Of a stretch of DNA of 64,000 nt, positions 17,333-25,880 are shown piece after piece. The notes under the pieces were generated by a model. The model was not told the origin of the DNA, ran no database searches, and saw only the letters and a list, made by a program, of their open reading frames with translations. The translations under genes and the position numbers were made by a program. The number at the start of each line of letters is the position of its first letter. Position 1 is the first letter of the stretch. The DNA lies in contig NZ_CP007139.1 of NCBI RefSeq assembly GCF_000724625.1, forward strand, positions 3,472,001 through 3,536,000, read 5' to 3'. Origin of the DNA: Fimbriimonas ginsengisoli Gsoil 348. GTDB lineage: Bacteria; Armatimonadota; Fimbriimonadia; Fimbriimonadales; Fimbriimonadaceae.

Positions 17333-17366
17333 ACTTCCGAGTCGCGCGTCCGGTGCGCCAGTTGCC

Positions 17367-18731
17367 ATGGAAGTCACAAGAGAAGAGCTCAACCCCTGCA
17401 CGATCAAGTTAACCGTCGTATGCGACGCCGAGCAGGTGAAAGTCGGTTTTGACAAGGCGCTCAAGCAGATCGCCAAAAAGATTAAGCTCCCGGGCTTCCG
17501 CCCGGGGCATGCGCCGAAATCGATGATCGAGGGATTGATTTCGAGGGACGAACTGTACGAAACGGCGACCGATATCATCGTCCGCGATTCGTTCAAGAAG
17601 GCGCTCGACCAAGAGGAAGTGCACCCTGACACCACCGTCCGCCCGACCGTCGAGCTGATCAAGCTCGATCGCGACAAGCCGGAAGCGGAGTACAGCGCCA
17701 AAGTGCCGCTTCCTCCGCAGGTCGAGCTTGGCGACTACAAGGGACTGCCCCTCGAGAAGACCCGCATCGACGTCACGGACGAAGAGCTCGATCAGCAGAT
17801 CGAGGATTTCCGCAAGCGCAAGCAGACCCGCGAGACGGTCACCGACCGCGGCGTGGAGACCGGCGACGCTGCCGTCGTGAACATCAAAGCTGAGGGCGAA
17901 GAGGGTGAAGGTCGAAACTTCATGACGATCGCCGGCCAGATGTTCCCCGCGTTGAACGAGGCGATGGAGGGAATGAAGGTCGAGGAGATGAAGAACCTCG
18001 AGCTGAGCTTCCCGGAGAACTTCCAGGAAAAGGATTGGGCCGGTAAGACGCTCAAAGTCCAGCTCACCCTCAATTCGCTGAGCGGCGTCAAGCTGCCGGA
18101 CGTAGACGACGCATTCGCGCAGAGCCTGCAAACGGAGAACGTCCAAGATCTGCGCAACCGAATCCGTGAAGCGCTCGCTTCCGCGAAGCAGCAGATGGTC
18201 CGCGACATGTCGACGGAGCAGCTACTTGAAAAGCTGCACGAGCGAAGTACGGTGCACGTCAGCGACAACATGTGGGAAGCCCTCGCCGCCCAGCGAATGC
18301 AAGAGACTGCGCAGGAACAGCAGAAAGCCGGCAAGTCGATGGAGCAGTACGCCGCCGAGAACGGCATGACCGTGGAGGCGTTGTACGATGCGTGGAAGAG
18401 CAAGGCGAAGATGCACATCGAGCGCGCGCTGCTCATTCGCGAGGTCTTCACCAAAGAAGGGATGCAGCTCTCGAACGAAGAGTTGAACCGCGAGCTCTAC
18501 GCGATGGCTGGCGAGTATGGCGTCGAAGCCGAGCAAATGTTCAACATGCTTCGCGAGAACAACGCCCTCGACGAGCTCCAATTCCGCACCATCTCCCGCA
18601 AGGTCAGCGACTTCCTCGAAGCCAATGCCGAGATAACCGAAGTCGACCCCGCCGCGCAGGCAGAGCCCGAAGCGGAGCCGGTCGCCGAGGCGAAGCCGGC
18701 CAAAGCCTCCAAGAAAAAGGCCGAAGCCTGA
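17367..18731 (+). CDS. tig: Trigger factor (ribosome-associated chaperone)
   Basis: A 454-residue protein. The N-terminal ribosome-binding domain has MEVTREELNPCTIKLTVVCDAE and the tunnel-docking signature LPGFRPGHAPKSMIE (about 46-60, GFRxGxxP). The FKBP-like middle domain (about 155-240) and the helical C-terminal chaperone arms (about 250-425) follow, ending in an Ala/Glu/Lys-rich tail. The start at ATG 17367 fits the family N-terminus; an upstream in-frame extension from 17235 overlaps the GNAT remnant and is not family-like. Tig binds nascent chains at the ribosome exit. The usual tig-clpP-clpX order is interrupted here by two minus-strand genes. Confidence 0.96.
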   Translation: MEVTREELNPCTIKLTVVCDAEQVKVGFDKALKQIAKKIKLPGFRPGHAPKSMIEGLISRDELYETATDIIVRDSFKKALDQEEVHPDTTVRPTVELIKLDRDKPEAEYSAKVPLPPQVELGDYKGLPLEKTRIDVTDEELDQQIEDFRKRKQTRETVTDRGVETGDAAVVNIKAEGEEGEGRNFMTIAGQMFPALNEAMEGMKVEEMKNLELSFPENFQEKDWAGKTLKVQLTLNSLSGVKLPDVDDAFAQSLQTENVQDLRNRIREALASAKQQMVRDMSTEQLLEKLHERSTVHVSDNMWEALAAQRMQETAQEQQKAGKSMEQYAAENGMTVEALYDAWKSKAKMHIERALLIREVFTKEGMQLSNEELNRELYAMAGEYGVEAEQMFNMLRENNALDELQFRTISRKVSDFLEANAEITEVDPAAQAEPEAEPVAEAKPAKASKKKAEA

Positions 18732-18737
18732 TTCCGT

Positions 18738-18788
18738 AGCCCCCTCTCCCTCGTTCGGCACATACATCCGAAGGAGGGAGAGGGGGCT
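18738..18788. terminator. Long GC-rich hairpin downstream of tig
   Basis: Beginning 7 bases after the tig stop, 18738-18752 (AGCCCCCTCTCCCTC) pairs with 18774-18788, with an additional TTCGG/CCGAA pair inside. It lies between convergent tig and the glycoside-hydrolase-like gene and could terminate both. A near-identical sequence occurs at 33015-33059 and a shorter relative at 24012-24049, so it is also a small repeat family. Confidence 0.65.
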
Positions 18789-18803
18789 CCGGGCTCCGGA
18801 GAG

Positions 18804-20450
18804 TTACCAGGCGGCTTTGGCGAACGCTTCTAGGTCGTCGTATTTGCCGACCCAGGTGGTGTACATAACGCCGACAATTCCGAGGCCTCGGCCCTTTGCC
18901 AGCCAACCTTTGATTGCGCCGACTGGACCATCGTAGTAGCCGGCGAGGATTTGGCGGTGGCCGAGTTTGTCGAAGAATGGGAGGCTCTTTTCCGCCTGGC
19001 CGGAGTTCCAGTTCACCACGATGAGATCTTTCGGCAAACCTTCCCACGAACCGGTGAGGTCGCCGTTTACGGCGTAGTAGTTCGGCACCGCGTTGTGATA
19101 CGGGTCGATCATGTCGGACCAGATGTATCGCTCACACTTCGGGGCGAGGGACTTCGAAACGGAGTTGGCGAACAGGATATCGTCGTTAAGGATCTTTCCG
19201 GGAGAGATGCCGCGGCGGGTGCAGGCGTCGCAGAGGTTCATCACCCGGATCTCGTCGTGCGCGTAGAAGATCCGCTCCGGGCCGAACAGCTCGGCGACTC
19301 GGCGGAGCTCCGCTTCCTCTAGTTTCCGCGTCTCTGGCTCGCTCAGGCAGATGGCGGTTTTCCCGGTCTCGGTCATCACCGCGTGGAACCAGCTCACCTT
19401 TACCCGGTCTCCCTCGCGAAGCGGCGACGACTTCGTAAGCACGATGGGTGGAGACGGGTGAGTGATTTCGAACTCCCCTTTCCAAGGGATGGTTCCGGAC
19501 TTTGGGTCGGCGATCGGCTCGTAGTCTTCACCCTCTCGAAGCACACGGCCCGAGGCCGTAACCACCTTAACCGGACAGCCGGGGCGGCGGACCACGTTCG
19601 TCAAACCCAGCTCCTCGAGCTTCGCGTCGTCGAACCACATCTTGCCCGTGGTTCCACCCCAGACGCCTAGGTAGAGCAACGCCTCTTCGTTCTCGCGGGT
19701 GTCGAACGTGACGTCTACCCGCTTCCAGTCAGCGGTCGGCGTGACCGAGACGTCGTGAAAGCTCATCGCCTTCCCATCTTTGTTGAGCGCCATCACGCGC
19801 ACCGACGAGGCGCTGGCGAAATCTTGCGTTTTTACCCACGCGGAAAGGTTGTAGTGCCGCCATGGACGCACCTTGACCCGCCGCATAATTCGGCAATTCC
19901 CGCTGGTCTCTTTCAACGCTCCGGGGTTCTCGATGCGGAGGGAGGTCTTGCCGCCATGGACGGTCTGGTGATCGGCGAACGTGCCGATTCCGATTCCGTC
20001 TTGGAACGCGAAGCCGGAGAACTTATCGCCCTGCGCCGTTTCGAAGTCGCCGTTGTCGAATCGGACGTCAGGGTCCGTGGCGATCTGCAATACCCCTCCA
20101 TGGACCACGAACGGCGCGTCCTTCACCGGCGCCGCCTCCACGAGGTTCGGATTGTGCGCCAGCATCGCATCGGCGTAGCCGACGCTTAGCGCCACCGGGA
20201 TTACCTCGATGTGAAGCCGTTTGGCCTCGTCCTTGATCGTCTGCACCCGCTTGCGATAGAAGTCGGGATACGGATCGAGCGACTCGATCTTCGTGTCGGT
20301 AATGACCATCCCGTTGTAGCCCACCTTCGCCGCCCGCTGAAGAAGCGCTTCAATATGCCCCACCTCCTCCTCTCGAAACAGATTGGTCTGGACGTAAAAC
20401 CACCGATACTGAAGCGGCACAACTGCCAGCGCGGCAAGCATGCAGAGCAT
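18804..20450 (-). CDS. Secreted glycoside-hydrolase-like protein with CBM-like insert
   Basis: About 548 residues from ATG 20450, with a short hydrophobic leader (MLCMLAALAVVPLQ). The N-terminal part (YRWFYVQTNLFREEEVGHIEALLQRAAKVGYNGMVITD) and C-terminal part (ERIFYAHDEIRVMNLCDACTRRG, YIWSDMIDPYHN, GIVGVMYTTWVGKYDDLEAF) resemble the two ends of a TIM-barrel glycosidase such as family GH20-like. Between them (about 130-290) lies a beta-sandwich resembling a carbohydrate-binding module (FDNGDFETAQGDKFSGFAF ... MWFDDAKLEELGL). Substrate unknown. Longer in-frame starts run into a perfect inverted repeat and are rejected. Follows pfkA on the same strand. Confidence 0.7.
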   Translation of the reverse strand: MLCMLAALAVVPLQYRWFYVQTNLFREEEVGHIEALLQRAAKVGYNGMVITDTKIESLDPYPDFYRKRVQTIKDEAKRLHIEVIPVALSVGYADAMLAHNPNLVEAAPVKDAPFVVHGGVLQIATDPDVRFDNGDFETAQGDKFSGFAFQDGIGIGTFADHQTVHGGKTSLRIENPGALKETSGNCRIMRRVKVRPWRHYNLSAWVKTQDFASASSVRVMALNKDGKAMSFHDVSVTPTADWKRVDVTFDTRENEEALLYLGVWGGTTGKMWFDDAKLEELGLTNVVRRPGCPVKVVTASGRVLREGEDYEPIADPKSGTIPWKGEFEITHPSPPIVLTKSSPLREGDRVKVSWFHAVMTETGKTAICLSEPETRKLEEAELRRVAELFGPERIFYAHDEIRVMNLCDACTRRGISPGKILNDDILFANSVSKSLAPKCERYIWSDMIDPYHNAVPNYYAVNGDLTGSWEGLPKDLIVVNWNSGQAEKSLPFFDKLGHRQILAGYYDGPVGAIKGWLAKGRGLGIVGVMYTTWVGKYDDLEAFAKAAW

Positions 20451-20493
20451 GGGGTCATTGTAGGCCACCGTGGCTTGAGCGTTAAATGTCGAC

Positions 20494-20551
20494 TGACGAT
20501 TGTCGATTGACAATTGGGAAGACCGGCCGAATTGTCAATCGACAATCGTCA
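20494..20551. repeat. 22-bp perfect inverted repeat (AT-rich hairpin)
   Basis: Positions 20494-20515 are perfectly complementary to 20530-20551, around a 14-base GC-rich loop. The arms are AT-rich and internally repetitive (GATTGTCGATTGACAATT), unlike the surrounding GC-rich DNA. It starts 15 bases after the pfkA stop codon on the minus strand, so it may terminate pfkA transcription, or it may be a small mobile-type palindrome. Confidence 0.7.
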
Positions 20552-20565
20552 ATAGTAAATGTGTC

Positions 20566-21666
20566 TCAATCCTCGTCGGCGACGACGACGGTGGTGGGGC
20601 GGTGGATGAAGACGCCGAGCTCGATGGCGGTTTGATAGTCGAGCGCGTCGGTGGTGACAATCTTCATGCTTCCGCATGCCTCGGAGATCGGGACGATGTC
20701 CATCTGGCCGCAGTTGTAGCGGACCATGTGCCCGTAATGCCCCTTGTCGAAGGCGTGAATCGCGTGGACGCCGTACGCTTTTGCCAGAGTCCGGTCCGGT
20801 GCATTCGGGGTACCACCACGCTGAATGTGGCCGAGCACGGTCACCCGCATCTCGAATTCGCCGGGGGAAAGCGCTTCGATTTCGTCCATCAACTGAGTGG
20901 TCACTCCGCCCAAGTGGACCTCGCCCGATAGGTTTGCCCTGCCTACGTAGTTGTCGTGCAGCTTCGCCCCTTCGGCGACCATCACGACGGTAGAGCCGGT
21001 GTGCTTCCGGCGCAGCCGCAGGAAGTCGACGAGGTCCTCGACCATGAACGGGAACTCCGGCAAAAGAATCGCATGCGCCCCGCCCGCAACTCCCGCCCGG
21101 AGGGCGATCCAGCCTGCATGGCGTCCCATCGTCTCCACGAACATCACGCGGTCGTGGCTCGTTGCGGTGGAGTGGATTCGGTCGAGCGAATCGACGACCA
21201 CCTGCACGGCGGTCGAAAAACCGAAAGTGCGGTCGGTGCCCGAAAGATCGTTGTCGATCGTCTTCGGAACTCCCACGATTGGAAGCCCTAACTCACACAG
21301 TTGAAGCGCCCCGCTCAAGGACCCGTCCCCGCCGATCACGATCAGGCCGGAAAGCCCGAGGGCATCGGCGTTTCGTTTGGCGTCTTCCAAGACTTCCATC
21401 GGAATCCGCTTCACGCCGTCGACGTCTTTCGCGCCGAACCGGCCCTTGTTCGTCGTCTTCAGAATCGTTCCGCCGAGGTGGCTGATGCCGCGGATATCCT
21501 GCAGCTTCAACTCCCGGTAGCAAGGTGGGCTGAGAAGCCCTTCCCAACCGCGCTCGAATCCGATGAACTCGTATCCCAGCGGGTAGCCCGCTCGGACGAT
21601 GGCGGCGATGACGGCGTTAAGACCCGCGCAGTCGCCCCCGCTGGTCAATATTCCAACTTTCTTCAT
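20566..21666 (-). CDS. pfkA: 6-phosphofructokinase (ATP-type, PfkA family)
   Basis: A 366-residue glycolytic kinase phosphorylating fructose 6-phosphate. Visible motifs: KKVGILTSGGDCAGLN at the N-terminus (phosphate loop), GGDGSLSGA (Gly after Asp, typical of ATP users), PKTIDNDL with catalytic TID, and METMGRHAGWIA-like VETMGRHAGWIALRAG. The combination of Gly in GGDG with Lys in PKTIDND corresponds to the ATP-dependent, PPi-enzyme-related subgroup known from actinobacterial PFKs. Start ATG 21666 gives the correct N-terminus; an upstream TTG extends it by 7 residues. Divergent from clpP. Confidence 0.94.
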   Translation of the reverse strand: MKKVGILTSGGDCAGLNAVIAAIVRAGYPLGYEFIGFERGWEGLLSPPCYRELKLQDIRGISHLGGTILKTTNKGRFGAKDVDGVKRIPMEVLEDAKRNADALGLSGLIVIGGDGSLSGALQLCELGLPIVGVPKTIDNDLSGTDRTFGFSTAVQVVVDSLDRIHSTATSHDRVMFVETMGRHAGWIALRAGVAGGAHAILLPEFPFMVEDLVDFLRLRRKHTGSTVVMVAEGAKLHDNYVGRANLSGEVHLGGVTTQLMDEIEALSPGEFEMRVTVLGHIQRGGTPNAPDRTLAKAYGVHAIHAFDKGHYGHMVRYNCGQMDIVPISEACGSMKIVTTDALDYQTAIELGVFIHRPTTVVVADED

Positions 21667-21984
21667 AGGGAAGCTGTGTTCTCTCAACCGGCGCCGTTGC
21701 CGTCGAATCCACAGTATGGCTCACGGGGAGGGTGTTGGGGTGTTGAGGCGTTCCGCTTCGCTGGTGTTGCGGAATTGGCATGAGGCTTTACATGATCGCT
21801 GGGCGGATGACACGTTTGGGTCGCACGGGCGTCAATCCCGCCGGCCCAACACCGTAACACCCTTCCGCCCCGTTGCGCTACCTTGGAACCCCGCGCCGTA
21901 GAAATGAGTAAGCTGACCGAAACCGTAAGGCGAGAGCGCTCGAGCCGGACGGTGACCAGATCAGCCGAGGAGGCAAACATTTAA
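21667..21984. other. pfkA-clpP divergent intergenic region
   Basis: This 318-bp stretch must hold the promoters of pfkA and clpP. It contains several GTGTTG/CAACAC repeats (about 21727-21770 and 21845-21860) that could pair. A 26-codon reading frame (ATG 21904 to TAA 21984) ends immediately before the clpP ATG and could be a leader peptide; GAGGAGG within it (about 21967-21973) is the clpP ribosome site. No clear -35/-10 pair could be assigned. Confidence 0.45.
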
Positions 21985-22569
21985 ATGGGGATCCCTTATG
22001 TGATCGAACAGACGGCGCGAGGCGAGCGCAGCTACGACCTCTGGTCAAGGCTTCTAAAGGACCGCATCGTGTTCTTGGGTACGCCCGTCGACGATTACGT
22101 CGCGAACCTTATCGTCGCGCAGCTCCTCTTCCTGGAAAAAGAGGATCCGGATAAGGATATCGACTTCTACATCAATTCACCCGGCGGCTCGGTAAGTGCC
22201 GGCCTCGCGATCTACGACGCCATGCAGATCATCAAGCCCGACGTGGCCACCATCTGCATCGGACAGGCGGCTTCCATGGGCGCCGTCCTGTTGGCGGGCG
22301 GAGCCGCGAAGAAGCGTTACTGCCTCAAGCACGCGCGGGTCATGATTCACCAGGTCTCGGCCGGGTTCCAAGGAACCACCGCCGATATCAACGTACAGGC
22401 CGCGGAGATCAACCGTTACATGGATATCCTCATGGGAATCCTTGGCCACCACAGCGGCAAAGACCCCGAGAAAGTGCGAAAAGACTGCGACCGCGACTAC
22501 TTCATGTCGGCGGAAGAAGCCGTCGACTACGGCATTGTTGACAAAGTGCTGGAAAGCGCCGCACGATAG
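21985..22569 (+). CDS. clpP: ATP-dependent Clp protease proteolytic subunit
   Basis: A 194-residue serine protease subunit that forms the double-heptamer ClpP chamber. The catalytic triad is visible: S97 in GQAASMGA, H122 in RVMIHQ, and an Asp in the [14 protein letters not shown] region. [16 protein letters not shown] is the typical handle-proximal segment. Start at 21985 follows a GAGGAGG ribosome site. It is 3 bases upstream of clpX, with which it forms the ClpXP protease. Confidence 0.97.
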   Translation: MGIPYVIEQTARGERSYDLWSRLLKDRIVFLGTPVDDYVANLIVAQLLFLEKEDPDKDIDFYINSPGGSVSAGLAIYDAMQIIKPDVATICIGQAASMGAVLLAGGAAKKRYCLKHARVMIHQVSAGFQGTTADINVQAAEINRYMDILMGILGHHSGKDPEKVRKDCDRDYFMSAEEAVDYGIVDKVLESAAR

Positions 22570-22572
22570 TTA

Positions 22573-23883
22573 ATGCCGATGAGGACGACCGAACGACGAG
22601 ACCAATGCTGCCTCTGCGGCAAGACGAAGGAGCAAGTAAAAAAGCTCATCGTCGGCCTTCATGGCGCGGTCTGTTCGGATTGCATCGACCTCTGCAACGA
22701 CATCCTGGCGAACGAGCCGGATAAAGTCAGCGGAGGCTCCAGCTATTCCGGACCCTCGGTCGTCCGTCCCTCGGCAGCGGCCGCGATGCGGGGAACCCTC
22801 CGCTACGTTCCGAAGCCGAGGGAAATCGTCGAATTTCTCGACCAGTACGTGGTCGGCCAGCGAGCCTCAAAGCGAGCGCTCGGAGTGGCGGTTTACAACC
22901 ACTACAAACGGATTCACGAGCCGCCGGATGGGGTGGAGCTGCAGAAGAGCAACATCCTGATGGTCGGCCCAACCGGCTGCGGAAAGACGCTGCTCGCCCA
23001 AACCCTGGCACGGATGCTCAACGTTCCGTTCGCCATCGCCGACGCCACCGCATTGACCGAGGCGGGCTACGTCGGTGAGGATGTCGAGAACATCCTCCTC
23101 AAGCTTTACCAGTCGGCCGAACAGCTCGATTCCCGCAACCCCAAACAGCTCTGCGAGCGAGGAATAATCTACGTCGACGAAATCGACAAGATCGCCCGCA
23201 AAGGGGACAACCCCTCCATCACACGGGACGTTAGCGGGGAAGGGGTGCAGCAAGCGCTCCTCAAAATTCTTGAGGGCACCCTTGCCAACGTGCCGCCCCA
23301 AGGTGGCCGCAAGCACCCGCAGCAGGAATATCTGCAGATCGACACCACCAACATCCTGTTCATCTGCGCCGGCGCATTCGAGGGGATCGAGGAGATGATC
23401 CGCCGCCGGATGAAAGAGAATGTCATGGGGTTCCGCGCCTCGCCCGAGTCACGAAGCGAGCGGAAGAGCGATATCATTCGCCACCTCATGCCCGAGGACC
23501 TGCTTCACTTCGGCCTCATTCCGGAGTTCATCGGCCGTCTGCCCGTCATCGCAACCCTCGATCCGCTCGACGAAGAAGCGCTGACCAGCATTCTCACCGA
23601 GCCGCGCAACGCGGTCCTCAAGCAGTACGCCAAGCTGTTTGAAATGGACGGCGTCGAGTTCATCGTCGACCCCGCCGCCGCCCGCGAAATCGCCCGCGAG
23701 GCGCTGAAGCGCAAGACCGGCGCCCGCGCCCTTCGCGCCATCGTCGAGCAGATCGTCCTCGACGTCATGTACGAAGTCCCAAGCTCGCTCGACATCCGCC
23801 GAGTCATCCTCCCCCGAGGAATCCTAGAGGGCTCCGCCCACCCCATCCTCATGACCGAGGACGAGATCAGGCAAGCGAGCTGA
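22573..23883 (+). CDS. clpX: ClpX ATPase subunit of ClpXP
   Basis: A 436-residue AAA+ unfoldase. The N-terminal zinc-binding domain has the four-Cys set CCLCGK...VCSDCIDLC (about 11-40). The AAA+ core shows GPTGCGKT (Walker A, ~132), YVDEIDKIA (Walker B, ~200), the ClpP-contact IGF-like loop region (~275-285) and the C-terminal [13 protein letters not shown] (sensor 2). It recognises and unfolds tagged substrates and feeds them to ClpP. Cotranscribed with clpP; a four-hairpin repeat element follows its stop. Confidence 0.97.
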   Translation: MPMRTTERRDQCCLCGKTKEQVKKLIVGLHGAVCSDCIDLCNDILANEPDKVSGGSSYSGPSVVRPSAAAAMRGTLRYVPKPREIVEFLDQYVVGQRASKRALGVAVYNHYKRIHEPPDGVELQKSNILMVGPTGCGKTLLAQTLARMLNVPFAIADATALTEAGYVGEDVENILLKLYQSAEQLDSRNPKQLCERGIIYVDEIDKIARKGDNPSITRDVSGEGVQQALLKILEGTLANVPPQGGRKHPQQEYLQIDTTNILFICAGAFEGIEEMIRRRMKENVMGFRASPESRSERKSDIIRHLMPEDLLHFGLIPEFIGRLPVIATLDPLDEEALTSILTEPRNAVLKQYAKLFEMDGVEFIVDPAAAREIAREALKRKTGARALRAIVEQIVLDVMYEVPSSLDIRRVILPRGILEGSAHPILMTEDEIRQAS

Positions 23884-23884
23884 G

Positions 23885-23990
23885 CGTGGCACGGGCTTCT
23901 AGCCCGTGTGTATCACGACCCTCCTGGTCGTGGGAATGAGGCCAGGGGCAGGATGCCCCTGGGACCCACTGGCTGGAAGCCAGTGCCACG
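23885..23990. repeat. Four-hairpin intergenic repeat, copy 1
   Basis: This roughly 105-bp element begins just after the clpX stop, bounded by CGTGGCAC...GTGCCACG. It folds as four hairpins in a row: CACGGGC/GCCCGTG, CACGACC/GGTCGTG, CCAGGGGCA/TGCCCCTGG and CACTGGCT/AGCCAGTG. Two more copies (28420-28524 and 29764-29867) share the order of hairpins with compensating base changes in the stems. Likely a 3' mRNA structure or terminator, or a dispersed palindromic repeat. Confidence 0.85.
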
Positions 23991-24011
23991 TCCGGAATTC
24001 TCCACCCCCAA

Positions 24012-24049
24012 CCCCCTCCTCATCGCACAATGCATCGACGAGGAGGGGG
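24012..24049. terminator. GC-rich hairpin before the GH2 gene
   Basis: CCCCCTCCTC (24012-24021) pairs with GAGGAGGGGG (24040-24049), with a partial ATCG/CGAC-like extension around the loop. It resembles the hairpins at 18738 and 33015 in its pyrimidine-rich left arm and the flanking CTCCGGA. It sits between clpX and the GH2 gene, behind the four-hairpin element. Confidence 0.5.
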
Positions 24050-24089
24050 CTCCGGACTTTGGGGGCTGCCGTTGGGGTAAGCCTAGGGC

Positions 24090-25880
24090 ATGACATTGCC
24101 CCGACCCGAATACCCCCGCCCGCGTCTTGTTCGTGAAGAGTGGCTTTGTTTGAACGGGGAGTGGGAGTTCGGCACCGACCCGGTGCGGCAGGGGCTCACG
24201 GAACGGTACTTCGAAGGCAGGGAATTCCGAGGGCGGATTACCGTTCCGTTTGCTTACCAGTGGGCAATGTCCGGATTGGGAGATCGGGCCGTAGAAGAGG
24301 TGGTCTGGTACACGCGAGACTTCGAGGTCCCCGCGGAGTGGATTGGAGAAGATTCGGACCTTCTGCTCCACTTTGGAGCCGTCGATTACCAGTGCACCGT
24401 GTGGGTAAACGGAAAAGAGGTCGGTCATAACACGGGCGGTCATGTTCCGTTTTCGTTAAACATCGCGCCCTACGTCAAGGCCGGCGTCAACCGCGTCTAT
24501 GTGCGAGTCGACGATCCGCAAAGTCCCTACCAACCCCGGGGCAAGCAAGCCGTTAATGCGGTCAGCCGCTCCTGCGATTACTATTGCACGACCGGAATTT
24601 GGCAGACCGTGTGGCTAGAGCCGGTTCCGTCGCTCCGCATTGAAGACGTGGTGGTGACCTGTGAAACGGAAGCGACTCACTCCGAGAGCGCGCTCAACCT
24701 CAGGATCATGCTGCATGCTCCCGCGATCGATCTTCGGATCGGCGTGCGAGTGTTCGACGGGTCGACCGAGGTCGCTACATGCGAGGCGAAAGCAATCAAC
24801 GGCTTGGTCAACGCGCGACTTCCTTTGAAGGATGCGAAGCTCTGGAGCCCGGAATCGCCGAATCTCTACGACATAACCTTAGAGCTCAAGTCAAACGGCG
24901 ACGTTCTCGATACCGTTCGAACCTACGCCGGTTTGCGAAGCATCGAGGTTCGTGAGCGCAAGATCTTCTTGAACGGCGAGCCGGTCTATCTTAAGATGGT
25001 GCTGGATCAGGGATATTGGCCCGAATCCGGCATGACCGCTCCCTCCGACGAAGCCCTCCGACGAGATGTCGAGATCACCAAAGAGATGGGATTCAATGGT
25101 GCTCGGAAGCACCAGAAAGTCGAGGATCCGCGCTGGCTCTACTGGTGTGACAAACTCGGCCTCCTTGTGTGGTCGGAGATGCCGAACGCCCGCGCATGGT
25201 CGCCGGCGGCGGAGGAGATGTTCATCTTCGAGTGGGAGCGGGCGGTTCGTCGCGATATGAGCCACCCGTGCGTCATCGCCTGGGTCCCGCTTAACGAAAG
25301 CTGGGGGGTGCCCGCGCTTGACACCGACCATCCTGGACAATTCGCCTTCGTCGAACGGCTGGTCGCCCTCACCCGCCGCCTCGACGGCACCCGTCCGATC
25401 ATCGACAACGACGGCTGGGAGCATTCGGACGTCGGCGATATCTTCGCTATCCACGACTACACCGCGACGGGAGGCGAGCTGATCGCCCGATACAAAGAGA
25501 CCCTCGACGGAGGGCCGATGATCACTAAAGGGTGGGGTCGGCACCCGCGAGAGTATTTCGCCAAGGGGGCAAAATATCGTGGCCAACCCGTCATCCTCAG
25601 CGAAGTCGGCGGGTTCCTAAGCATCCCGCCGGACGTCGACCCAGAGAAGCTTGACCACCTCTACGGGGCTTACGGCTCGTCTCGCTCACCCGAGGATCTT
25701 CTCACTAAGTACGAGGACATCATGCGAGCGATCGGCTCGCTCCCGTTCGTGTCCGGTTTCTGTTACACCCAGCTAACCGACGTTGAGCAAGAGATCAACG
25801 GACTCGTCGACTACCATCGAAACCCAAAGGTCCCCCTCTCCGAGATCGCCCGCATCCACCGTGAGTCGTTTGGAAGTTAG
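24090..25880 (+). CDS. Glycoside hydrolase family 2 enzyme
   Basis: A 596-residue GH2 enzyme (beta-galactosidase/beta-glucuronidase type) without a signal peptide. The jelly-roll sugar-binding domain occupies about 1-190 (WLCLNGEWEF, VWYTRDFEVP, WVNGKEVGHNTGGHVPF), an immunoglobulin-like domain about 190-285, and the TIM barrel from about 290. The acid/base Glu is in WVPLNESWG (~405) and the nucleophile Glu in VILSEVGGF (~507). It probably cleaves a beta-linked terminal sugar in the cytoplasm. Its stop overlaps the stop of the converging adaptor gene by 4 bases. Confidence 0.92.
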   Translation: MTLPRPEYPRPRLVREEWLCLNGEWEFGTDPVRQGLTERYFEGREFRGRITVPFAYQWAMSGLGDRAVEEVVWYTRDFEVPAEWIGEDSDLLLHFGAVDYQCTVWVNGKEVGHNTGGHVPFSLNIAPYVKAGVNRVYVRVDDPQSPYQPRGKQAVNAVSRSCDYYCTTGIWQTVWLEPVPSLRIEDVVVTCETEATHSESALNLRIMLHAPAIDLRIGVRVFDGSTEVATCEAKAINGLVNARLPLKDAKLWSPESPNLYDITLELKSNGDVLDTVRTYAGLRSIEVRERKIFLNGEPVYLKMVLDQGYWPESGMTAPSDEALRRDVEITKEMGFNGARKHQKVEDPRWLYWCDKLGLLVWSEMPNARAWSPAAEEMFIFEWERAVRRDMSHPCVIAWVPLNESWGVPALDTDHPGQFAFVERLVALTRRLDGTRPIIDNDGWEHSDVGDIFAIHDYTATGGELIARYKETLDGGPMITKGWGRHPREYFAKGAKYRGQPVILSEVGGFLSIPPDVDPEKLDHLYGAYGSSRSPEDLLTKYEDIMRAIGSLPFVSGFCYTQLTDVEQEINGLVDYHRNPKVPLSEIARIHRESFGS

